Source of the DNA: Gammaproteobacteria bacterium
Lineage (GTDB): Bacteria > Pseudomonadota > Gammaproteobacteria > Thiohalomonadales > Thiohalomonadaceae
Direction: 5' to 3'
DNA length: 64,000 nt
NCBI GenBank assembly: GCA_026196275.1
Contig: JAPHTQ010000053.1
Span: forward strand, 1-64,000
The number at the start of each line of letters is the position of its first letter. Positions within the stretch are counted from its first letter, which is position 1. This document shows positions 46,931 to 54,403 of this stretch, piece by piece. A program made the translations under genes and the position numbers. A model generated the notes under the pieces. That model searched no databases. It was not told where the DNA came from and saw nothing but the letters and a program-made list of their open reading frames with translations.

Positions 46931-48205
46931 ATGGGAAGCGTGATCCGCGGCGGACACATTATCGACCCGGCCAACCGGCTCGATCGCATCGCCGATCTCT
47001 ATATCGAGCATGGCCGCATCGCCGCTATCGGTGAGGCGCCGGAGGATTTTCGTGAGGAGACGGTGATCGATGCCGGCGGCCAGATCGTCTGCCCTGGTCT
47101 TGTCGACCTACAGGCGCGGTTGCGCGAGCCGGGCGAAAAACACAAGGGCAGCATCGCCGGCGAAACCGCGGCCGCGGCCGCCGCCGGCATCACCACCCTC
47201 TGCTGCCCGCCCGATACCCGACCGGTGATCGACACCCCCGCCGTCGCCGAACAGATCTGTCACCGCGCCACCGCGGCCGGCAAAACCAATGTCCTGCCCA
47301 TCGGCGCCCTGACCCAGGGGCTGCAGGGCGAGCAATTGGCCTCGATGCAGGCCCTGCACGGTGCCGGCTGCGTGGTGATGGGCAACGCCCGCCACGCCAT
47401 CCGCTCCACGCTGGTCCAACGCCGTGCGCTGGAGTACGCCGCCACGCTGGGGCTGACCGTCTTTATCACTGCCGAAGACCCCTGGCTCGGCGCCGATGGC
47501 TGCGTCCACGAGGGACCGGTCAGCACCCGTCTCGGGCTGCCCGGCATCCCCGAGTGCGCCGAGGTGATCGCCGTTGGCCGGGATCTGATGCTGGTCGAGC
47601 AGACCGGGGTACGCGCCCACTTCGGTCAGCTCTCCACGGCCCGGGCAGTGGCGATGATCGCCGAGGCGCGGACCAAGGGGCTCCCGGTCAGCGCCGATGT
47701 AAGCGCTCACCAACTCTATCTGACCGAAATGGATGCCAGCGACTACAACAGCTTCTGTCACGTACGTCCCCCGCTGCGCAGCCAGCGTGACCGGGACGGC
47801 CTGCGCGAGGCGGTGGCCAGCGGGGTGATCAGTGCCATCTGCTCCGATCACCAGCCCCACGACCGTGATGCCAAATTGGCCCCGTTCGCCGCCACCGAAC
47901 CGGGCATCAGCGCCCTGGAGACACTGCTGCCCCTAACCCTGCGACTGGTGGATGAAGGTCTGATGGAGCTGAACGAGGCGCTTGCCCGCCTGACAAGTGA
48001 ACCGGCGCGTATTCTTGGCTCTGACCGCGGCCAGCTGACCGTCGGTGCGGTAGCCGATATCTGTATCTTCGATCCGCAGCAGCACTGGACGGTCAGCGAG
48101 GAGACACTGATCTCTGCCGGCAAGAATACCCCGTTTCTCGGCTGGGAGCTGCGCGGGCGAGTCACCCGTACCCTGCTCGGCGGCCGGACGGTTTATAAAA
48201 TTTGA
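46931..48205 (+). CDS. pyrC': PyrC', inactive dihydroorotase-like structural partner of PyrB
   Basis: The 424-residue amidohydrolase-fold protein lacks the metal ligands of active dihydroorotase: the D-x-H-x-H-x-R motif reads D59-L-Q61-A-R63-L-R, so both histidines are gone. This is the signature of the pseudo-dihydroorotase that Pseudomonas PyrB needs for assembly. It follows pyrB after one base. A separate active pyrC must exist elsewhere in the genome. The start is the ATG at 46931, since an earlier in-frame GTG would overlap pyrB. Confidence 0.93.
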   Translation: MGSVIRGGHIIDPANRLDRIADLYIEHGRIAAIGEAPEDFREETVIDAGGQIVCPGLVDLQARLREPGEKHKGSIAGETAAAAAAGITTLCCPPDTRPVIDTPAVAEQICHRATAAGKTNVLPIGALTQGLQGEQLASMQALHGAGCVVMGNARHAIRSTLVQRRALEYAATLGLTVFITAEDPWLGADGCVHEGPVSTRLGLPGIPECAEVIAVGRDLMLVEQTGVRAHFGQLSTARAVAMIAEARTKGLPVSADVSAHQLYLTEMDASDYNSFCHVRPPLRSQRDRDGLREAVASGVISAICSDHQPHDRDAKLAPFAATEPGISALETLLPLTLRLVDEGLMELNEALARLTSEPARILGSDRGQLTVGAVADICIFDPQQHWTVSEETLISAGKNTPFLGWELRGRVTRTLLGGRTVYKI

Positions 48206-48208
48206 TTA

Positions 48209-48328
48209 GCCACAGAGGGCACAGAGAACACTGAGAAAAGCAGCACTTCAGGATTTCATGCCCATGATTTCGGGCGTGTACTGCACCCATGATCATATAG
48301 CTCCGTGAACTCTGTGACCTCTGTGGCA
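48209..48328. repeat. CACAGAG-family inverted repeat between pyrC' and pyrK-like gene
   Basis: Left arm 48209-48236 (GCCACAGAGGGCACAGAGAA and on) and right arm 48303-48328 (CCGTGAACTCTGTGACCTCT and on) are imperfect complements about 66 bp apart. Third copy of this family in the window, starting 3 bp after the pyrC' stop. Confidence 0.86.
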
Positions 48329-48354
48329 GAAAATTATTTGAAACAGGCACAACC

Positions 48355-49230
48355 ATGAAGAAAGCACATCGCGATACGATTTTTGTCGAGCAGGCGGAGA
48401 TCCTGCGGCATCAGGCCCATCAGGGGGCGCAGTTCACCCTGCGCGTCCACGCCCCGCAGATCGCCGCACATGCCGAGCCGGGCAGCTTCGCCCACATCCA
48501 GGTCAACCCCAACCGGCCGCTGCGCCGCCCCATCTCGATCATGGGCACGGACAAGCGCAACGGCACCGTCGATTTCCTCTACAAGGTCTTCGGCGAAGGC
48601 ACAGCGCTGCTGTCGCAGCGCAAGGTCGGTGAGAAGCTCGATATCATGGGTCCCATAGGTAACCTCTTCCAGCCCCACATGGAGCGACCGCGGCCGCTGC
48701 TTATCGGCGGTGGCGTCGGGATCCCGCCGATGATCTTCCTCGCCGATCGGCTGCGCGAGATCAAAGGGGCCTACCAGCCCTTTGTCATCATGGGCTCGGA
48801 GGTACCGTTTCCGTTCCAGCCACGCCCCTCTCAGATCATGTTGCCCGGTGTGCCGGCCGAGGTGATCGCCGCCATGCCGTTGCTGGAGGACTGGGGTATC
48901 GCCTCACGGCTGGCCAGCCTGCAGGGCTACGTCGGTTGTTATGAGGGTTATGTTACCGATCTGGCCCGCCACTGGCTCAACGCCCTGAGCGAGGAGCAGC
49001 GTAGTGAGGTGGAGGTATTCAGCTGCGGCCCCCATCCGATGCTGGAGGCGGTGGCAAGACTGGCGGCTGAGTACCAGCTGCCCTGTCAGGTCTCCATGGA
49101 GGAGTTCATGGCGTGCGGCGTGGGTGGCTGCGCCGGCTGCGTGGTCGAGGTGCAGACGGATAAGGGGCCGGCGATGAAGCGGGTCTGTGTCGACGGACCG
49201 GTCTTCGACGCCAAAACGGTCTTCGCCTAA
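48355..49230 (+). CDS. PyrK-like dihydroorotate dehydrogenase electron-transfer subunit
   Basis: The 291-residue ferredoxin-reductase-fold protein has the FAD motif RPLRRPISIMG (about residues 53-63), the NAD loop PLLIGGGVGIPPM, a CGPHPMLEAV strand and a C-terminal 2Fe-2S motif MACGVGGCAGC plus a later cysteine. PyrK normally pairs with the class 1B dihydroorotate dehydrogenase PyrD, but no pyrD lies here. It follows pyrB-pyrC' after a 149-bp gap with a repeat. Function with a remote PyrD partner or in another electron transfer is open. Confidence 0.85.
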   Translation: MKKAHRDTIFVEQAEILRHQAHQGAQFTLRVHAPQIAAHAEPGSFAHIQVNPNRPLRRPISIMGTDKRNGTVDFLYKVFGEGTALLSQRKVGEKLDIMGPIGNLFQPHMERPRPLLIGGGVGIPPMIFLADRLREIKGAYQPFVIMGSEVPFPFQPRPSQIMLPGVPAEVIAAMPLLEDWGIASRLASLQGYVGCYEGYVTDLARHWLNALSEEQRSEVEVFSCGPHPMLEAVARLAAEYQLPCQVSMEEFMACGVGGCAGCVVEVQTDKGPAMKRVCVDGPVFDAKTVFA

Positions 49231-49350
49231 AAGTTTCAAGTTCGAAGCTTCAAGTTTAAAGAGACGCTCTTACGCTCACTCGCCTTGAGATACATGCTTC
49301 GCGCACAGTGTTTGCTACGCCTCTTTAAACCTTCAGCCTGAATCTTTAAA
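49231..49350. repeat. CAAGTTT-family inverted repeat after the pyrK-like gene
   Basis: Left arm 49231-49263 (AAGTTTCAAGTTCGAAGCTT and on) and right arm 49321-49350 (CTCTTTAAACCTTCAGCCTG and on) are imperfect complements. The left arm shares a 16-17 bp word with the gap-pgk spacer at 22036. Confidence 0.75.
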
Positions 49351-49364
49351 AACTGGTAGCCAGC

Positions 49365-50510
49365 TCAGCGGATCATCCCCGGGTCATCCCCCGACTCTTC
49401 AAGGGTCAGGCCGTTCAGGCTGGAGCCCAGCTCGTCTTCGCCCATCTCCTGATCCTTGAGCTTGATCATCAACCGCACCTCATTGGGCGAGTCGGAGTTG
49501 CGCAGTGCATCTTCCATGCTGATGATCCCCTTGTGGTACAACTCGTAGAGCGCCTGATCGAAGGTCTTCATACCGTGCTCGCCGGACTTCTTCATCAGGG
49601 CCTTCATTTCGTGGATCTCGCCCTTGAGGATGAGATCGGCCATCAGCGGGGTATTGATCAGGATCTCCACCGCGGCGTATCGCCCCTGGCCATCAGCGGT
49701 GGGGATCAGGCGCTGTGAGACCACCGCCTTGAGGTTAAGCGAGAGATCCATCAGCAACTGCTGGCGACGATCTTCGGGGAAGAAGTTGATGATCCGATCC
49801 ATCGCCTGATTGGAGTTGTTGGCATGCAAAGTGGCCAGGCAGAGGTGACCGGTCTCGGCGAAGGCGATCGCGTGCTCCATCGTCTCGCGGTGGCGGATCT
49901 CGCCGATGAGAATAACATCAGGCGCCTGGCGCAGGGTGTTGACCAGGGCATCATCGAAGGTATTGGTGTCGATCCCTACCTCGCGCTGGGTAACAATACA
50001 CCCCTTGTGCTGGTGCACATACTCGATCGGATCCTCGATGGTGATGATATGGCCGTGGCTGTTGGTGTTACGGTAGTCGACCATGGAGGCCAGCGAGGTC
50101 GATTTACCGGTACCGGTGCCGCCGACGAAGAGAATGATGCCACGCTTGGTCATCGCCAGGTCTTTAAGGATCTCGGGCAATTTCAGATCCTCAAAGCTGG
50201 GGATCACGGTCTCGATCTTGCGCAGCACCATTCCCACCTGGTTGCGTTGCTGGAAAACATTGACCCGGAAACGGCCGATACCGGAGCGGCTCAGGGCAAA
50301 GTTGCACTCGTGATTCTCTTCGAAATCCTCACGCTGGCTTTCGTTCATAATGCCGAAAACGATCTGGCGCGCCTGGTCGGGCGTCAGGCTCCCCTTGGCC
50401 ACCGGGGTGATGGTACCGTTGACCTTCATACTCGGCGGAATTCCGGTTGTGATGAACAGGTCCGACGCGTTCTTGTGGACCATCAATTTCAGCAGCTGAT
50501 CGAAATCCAT
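49365..50510 (-). CDS. pilU: PilU, type IV pilus retraction ATPase
   Basis: The 381-residue secretion ATPase has a Walker A loop GGTGTGKST, the aspartate box, Walker B VILIGEIRHRETMEHAI and a C-terminal extension (LGSSLNGLTLEESGDDPGM) beyond PilT length that is characteristic of PilU. It supports PilT in pilus retraction. It lies 50 bp downstream of pilT. Confidence 0.96.
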   Translation of the reverse strand: MDFDQLLKLMVHKNASDLFITTGIPPSMKVNGTITPVAKGSLTPDQARQIVFGIMNESQREDFEENHECNFALSRSGIGRFRVNVFQQRNQVGMVLRKIETVIPSFEDLKLPEILKDLAMTKRGIILFVGGTGTGKSTSLASMVDYRNTNSHGHIITIEDPIEYVHQHKGCIVTQREVGIDTNTFDDALVNTLRQAPDVILIGEIRHRETMEHAIAFAETGHLCLATLHANNSNQAMDRIINFFPEDRRQQLLMDLSLNLKAVVSQRLIPTADGQGRYAAVEILINTPLMADLILKGEIHEMKALMKKSGEHGMKTFDQALYELYHKGIISMEDALRNSDSPNEVRLMIKLKDQEMGEDELGSSLNGLTLEESGDDPGMIR

Positions 50511-50560
50511 TTTTTACCCTCTCTTGCGGTGAAGCGTGTGTTAATGTCGTTCACCGTTCG

Positions 50561-51598
50561 TTACATGAAATTGTCTTTGTTGGCCGCCTTGGAGCGCGCC
50601 TCCTGCTTGCTCACCACCCCTTTCTCCACCAGCTTCTTGAGGTTCTGATCGAGGGTCTGCATGCCGTACTGCTGACCGGTCTGGATGGCGGAGTACATCT
50701 GCGCGATCTTGTTTTCGCGGATCAGGTTGCGGATAGCCGGTATGCCGATCATGATCTCGTGCGCCGCCACCCGGCCGCCACCGACCTTCTTCAGCAGGGT
50801 CTGGGAGATAACCGCGCGCAGTGACTCGGAGAGCATCGAGCGGACCATATCCTTCTCGGCAGCGGGGAACACATCAACGATACGGTCAATGGTCTTGGCT
50901 GCCGAGCTGGTGTGCAGGGTACCGAACACCATGTGGCCGGTCTCGGCCGCCTCCAGCGCCAGCCGAATGGTCTCCAGATCACGCATCTCACCGACCAGGA
51001 TTACGTCCGGGTCCTCACGCAGCGCCGAACGCAGCGCCTCGTTAAAGCCCAGCGAATCACGGTGGATCTCGCGCTGATTGATCAGACACTTTTTCGACTC
51101 GTGGACGAATTCGATCGGGTCCTCCAGAGTCAGAATGTGGCCGTGATGGTTGTCGTTAATGTAGTCGATCATCGCCGCCAGGGTGGTCGACTTACCCGAA
51201 CCGGTCGGCCCGGTGACCAGCGCCAGGCCTCGCGGGTTATCGGCGATCTCCTTGAAGATCGGGGGACAGTTGAGCTCCTCCAGGGTGAGGATCTTGGAGG
51301 GGATGGTACGGAGCACTGCACCGGCCCCCCGGTTGTGGTTGAAGGCATTGACACGAAAGCGGGCAAGCCCCTTGATCTCGAAGGAGAAGTCGGTTTCAAG
51401 GTACTCTTCGTAGTCCTTGCGCTGCTTGTCGTTCATAATATCGTAGACAAGGCGGTGGACATCCTTGTGTTCCATCGGCGGCACATTAATACGCCGCACG
51501 TCACCGTCAACGCGAATCATCGGCGGCAGGCCCGCCGAAAGATGGAGGTCGGAGGCACCGTTTTTGACGCCGAATGCGAGTAATTCCGTGATATCCAT
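50561..51598 (-). CDS. pilT: PilT, type IV pilus retraction ATPase
   Basis: The 345-residue protein carries the PilT AIRNLIRE motif (here IPAIRNLIRENKIAQM), Walker A at residues 130-138 (GPTGSGKST) and Walker B ILVGEMRDLETI. It powers pilus retraction and twitching motility, the output of the Pil-Chp system encoded at 31-41 kb. It is divergent from yggS. Confidence 0.98.
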   Translation of the reverse strand: MDITELLAFGVKNGASDLHLSAGLPPMIRVDGDVRRINVPPMEHKDVHRLVYDIMNDKQRKDYEEYLETDFSFEIKGLARFRVNAFNHNRGAGAVLRTIPSKILTLEELNCPPIFKEIADNPRGLALVTGPTGSGKSTTLAAMIDYINDNHHGHILTLEDPIEFVHESKKCLINQREIHRDSLGFNEALRSALREDPDVILVGEMRDLETIRLALEAAETGHMVFGTLHTSSAAKTIDRIVDVFPAAEKDMVRSMLSESLRAVISQTLLKKVGGGRVAAHEIMIGIPAIRNLIRENKIAQMYSAIQTGQQYGMQTLDQNLKKLVEKGVVSKQEARSKAANKDNFM

Positions 51599-51698
51599 TA
51601 CAATGCCCTCAACACGAAGTTTTTGTATATATTCTTTGCCATCCTGAGTCTTTGCGCCCGCTCAACTCCATCCGAAGGATAAACTATACCGTAAGGCT

Positions 51699-52403
51699 AT
51701 GACAGACAACCTCTCCTTCTCCAATCGACTGCAAACCGTTCGACAACGCATCCAGCGCGCCTGCGAGGCATACGGCAGGGATCCCTCCCAGGTCACCCTG
51801 CTGGCGGTCAGCAAGACCCGCCAAAGTGAGGAGCTGCGCAGCATGGCGGCAGAGGGGGTGCGGCGCTTCGGTGAAAACTACCTCCAGGAGGCGTTGCAGA
51901 AAATCGAGCTGCTGGCCGATCTGGGACTGGAGTGGCATTTTATCGGCCCCATCCAGTCCAATAAAACCCGCACGCTGGCCGAACAGTTCGACTGGGTACA
52001 CAGTGTCGATCGCCTGAAGCTCGCCCGCCGCCTCAGCGAGCAGCGCCCGCGACACCTTGAGCCGCTGAACCTCTGCCTGCAGGTCAATATCAGTGGTGAG
52101 CAGAGCAAGTCCGGGGTGAGTCTGACAGCGTTGCCGTCACTGGCCCACCAGGTCGCCGCGCTGCCGAACCTGCGCCTACGTGGCCTGATGGCCATTCCGG
52201 CGCCGGCTGAGAATTTTGAACAGCAGCGCATCCCCTTTCGTCTGATGCGCCAGGCGCTGGAGCAGCTCCAGACCGAGGGTCTACAGTTGGATACCCTCTC
52301 CATGGGGATGTCCTCCGATCTGGAGGCGGCGATCGCCGAGGGGGCGACCCTGGTGCGTGTCGGCACCGCCCTGTTCGGCCCGCGTCCGCCCAGAACAGTA
52401 TAA
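51699..52403 (+). CDS. yggS: YggS/PLPBP, pyridoxal phosphate homeostasis protein
   Basis: The 234-residue alanine-racemase-fold protein has the PLP lysine in VTLLAVSKTRQ, then FGENYLQEAL and WHFIGPIQSNKT. It binds PLP without enzymatic activity and balances amino acid and PLP pools. Its place beside pilT and proC is conserved. Confidence 0.96.
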   Translation: MTDNLSFSNRLQTVRQRIQRACEAYGRDPSQVTLLAVSKTRQSEELRSMAAEGVRRFGENYLQEALQKIELLADLGLEWHFIGPIQSNKTRTLAEQFDWVHSVDRLKLARRLSEQRPRHLEPLNLCLQVNISGEQSKSGVSLTALPSLAHQVAALPNLRLRGLMAIPAPAENFEQQRIPFRLMRQALEQLQTEGLQLDTLSMGMSSDLEAAIAEGATLVRVGTALFGPRPPRTV

Positions 52404-52504
52404 ACCACCGTGCACTACACTAAGCGGTGGGATATCTTGTAGTCTGTTAGACAGATAACAGAATAGTTGACGTTCAACCTGACAACCAACCACAGACGAG
52501 CACT

Positions 52505-53332
52505 ATGCAAACACGAAATATCGGATTTATCGGCGGCGGCAACATGGCCGCCAGTCTGCTTGGCGGACTGATCAGTGATGGTTTTGATGCCAGTAACATC
52601 TGGGTGGCCGAGCCCGACACCGGCCGCCGCGAGGATCTCTCAGCGCGCTTCGGTGTGCATACCGGCGCCGACAACAGTGAACTGGTCAATGCAGTGGATG
52701 TTCTGGTGCTGGCGGTCAAGCCACAGCTGTTGCATGAGGTCTGCCACGACATCAGCGCCGCCGTACAGGGGAACCGCCCCCTGGTTATTTCGGTGGCCGC
52801 GGGCATACGCGCCGCCGATATCGACCGCTGGCTGGATGGCGACAACGCCATCGTCCGTACCATGCCCAACACCCCGGCACTGGTCAAAAGCGGCGCCACT
52901 GCCCTCTATGCCAACAACCGGGTCGATGCCGGGCAGCGTGAGCTGGCCGAGGCGATCATGCGTGCCGTGGGTCTGACCTTGTGGGTCGAAGAAGAGGCGC
53001 TGATGGATGCGGTAACCGCCCTCTCCGGTAGCGGGCCGGCCTACTTCTTTCTGCTGATAGAGATCCTGCAACAGAGCGGCCAGCGGCTGGGGCTGCCGGA
53101 AAAGAGCGCCCACCTGCTGGCGCTGCAGACCGCTTTCGGTGCCGCCAAGATGGCACTGGAGAGCCAGGAGGACTGCGCCGAGCTGCGTGCCCGTGTCACC
53201 TCGCCCGGCGGCACCACCGAGCGGGCCATCACCCTGCTTGAGGAGGGCGGTATCCGTGAGCTGTTTGACAAGGCACTGCACGGCGCCCGTGATCGTGCCG
53301 CGGAGCTGGCGGATCAACTGGGAGAGGAATAG
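52505..53332 (+). CDS. proC: Pyrroline-5-carboxylate reductase
   Basis: The 275-residue enzyme starts with the NADPH fold IGFIGGGNMAASLLGG and contains the signature RTMPNTPALVKSGATALYA and the substrate helix VTALSGSGPAYFFLLIE. It makes proline from pyrroline-5-carboxylate. It follows yggS after about 100 bp and precedes yggT by 3 bp. Confidence 0.97.
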   Translation: MQTRNIGFIGGGNMAASLLGGLISDGFDASNIWVAEPDTGRREDLSARFGVHTGADNSELVNAVDVLVLAVKPQLLHEVCHDISAAVQGNRPLVISVAAGIRAADIDRWLDGDNAIVRTMPNTPALVKSGATALYANNRVDAGQRELAEAIMRAVGLTLWVEEEALMDAVTALSGSGPAYFFLLIEILQQSGQRLGLPEKSAHLLALQTAFGAAKMALESQEDCAELRARVTSPGGTTERAITLLEEGGIRELFDKALHGARDRAAELADQLGEE

Positions 53333-53335
53333 GCA

Positions 53336-53917
53336 ATGGGGGCGATGACCACAGCACTGGATTTCCTGCTCACCACGCTTTTTCAACTCTACATCGCGGT
53401 GCTCCTGCTGCGCTTCCTGTTGCAGTGGGCCAGGGCCGATTTTTACAACCCGCTGTCCCAGTTTGTGGTCAAAGTGACCACGCCACTGGTCCGTCCGGTA
53501 CGGCGCATTGTTCCGGGACTGGGGGGGCTGGATCTGGCCACCCTGTTGGTGGCCTGGCTGCTGACCGTGCTCCAGGTAACCCTGGTGGGTACCCAGATCG
53601 CCCAATTCCAGATCCCCGGCCTGATCGATGGCCGGACCCTGCAGCCGCTGGCGATCGTCCTGGTGGCACTGCTGGACATGTTCGCCCTGACCATCAGCCT
53701 GTTTCTCATCGCCATCATCATCCAGGCATTGGGCAGCTGGTTCAATCCGGGCCAGTACAACCCGGTCACCGCACTGCTGCACGGCCTGACCGAACCGCTG
53801 CTGCGCCCGGCACGGCGTCTGCTGCCTCCCATCTCCGGCATCGATCTCTCACCACTGCTGGTACTGCTGGCACTGCAGGTGCTGAAAATGCTGGTAATCG
53901 GTCTGACTCTTGGCTGA
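53336..53917 (+). CDS. yggT: YggT family membrane protein
   Basis: The 193-residue protein has two copies of the YggT unit, each a hydrophobic pair around a PL..P.R motif (TPLVRPVRRIVPGLGGLDLA near residues 50-70 and TEPLLRPARRLLPPISGIDL near 147-167). It is an inner-membrane protein of unknown role, linked in other bacteria to osmotic tolerance. It overlaps the next gene by 8 bp. Confidence 0.92.
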   Translation: MGAMTTALDFLLTTLFQLYIAVLLLRFLLQWARADFYNPLSQFVVKVTTPLVRPVRRIVPGLGGLDLATLLVAWLLTVLQVTLVGTQIAQFQIPGLIDGRTLQPLAIVLVALLDMFALTISLFLIAIIIQALGSWFNPGQYNPVTALLHGLTEPLLRPARRLLPPISGIDLSPLLVLLALQVLKMLVIGLTLG

Positions 53918-54233
53918 ACGCGGCGCATGGTACCGCTGGCAGGGGGATAAACTCATCCTCCAGGTACGGGTGCAGCCACGGGCCAGTCGCGACGAGATCG
54001 TCGGTCCCTACGGCGAGGGGAGCCTCAAGATACGCATCAGTGCCCCGCCGGTGGACGGCAAGGCCAACCAGCACCTGCTCAAATTTATCGCCAGGGCCTT
54101 CGGTGTGACCAGGAGCCAGGTGGCACTGCTCAAGGGCAGCACTGGCCGCGACAAGCAGCTGGAGATCACTGCCCCGGGCCGTATTCCGACCGCGGCGCAG
54201 ATCGATAACCGGATAGTCGGGCAAACCAGATAA
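53910..54233 (+). CDS. yggU: YggU/DUF167 protein
   Basis: The 107-residue protein shows the DUF167 pattern LQVRVQPRASRDEIVG, then KIRISAPPVDGKANQHLLKF and LLKGSTGRDKQLEI. Function is unknown. The best start is a TTG inside the yggT end, since no ATG is available in frame near the family N-terminus. Confidence 0.9.
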   Translation: MAERGAWYRWQGDKLILQVRVQPRASRDEIVGPYGEGSLKIRISAPPVDGKANQHLLKFIARAFGVTRSQVALLKGSTGRDKQLEITAPGRIPTAAQIDNRIVGQTR

Positions 54234-54275
54234 CCCTTGTTATTATCCAAATTTTCAATATATTAGGTGGACATG

Positions 54276-54367
54276 CAGCAGCCGGAACGGGGCAAACTTT
54301 GACCCCCATCTCAAAACCGGAAGGAACTCTGGAAAACCGCATATGAATATGGAATAACCGGCTGCTG
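54276..54367. repeat. 10-bp inverted repeat upstream of the dynamin-like gene
   Basis: CAGCAGCCGG (54276-54285) and CCGGCTGCTG (54358-54367) are perfect complements 72 bp apart in the otherwise empty yggU-dynamin spacer. The enclosed sequence has no frame I can support. It could be a decayed mobile fragment or a structured leader. Confidence 0.5.
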
Positions 54368-54403
54368 ACAGCACATCAATACCCAGCATAAAGAAGACAG
54401 TAA

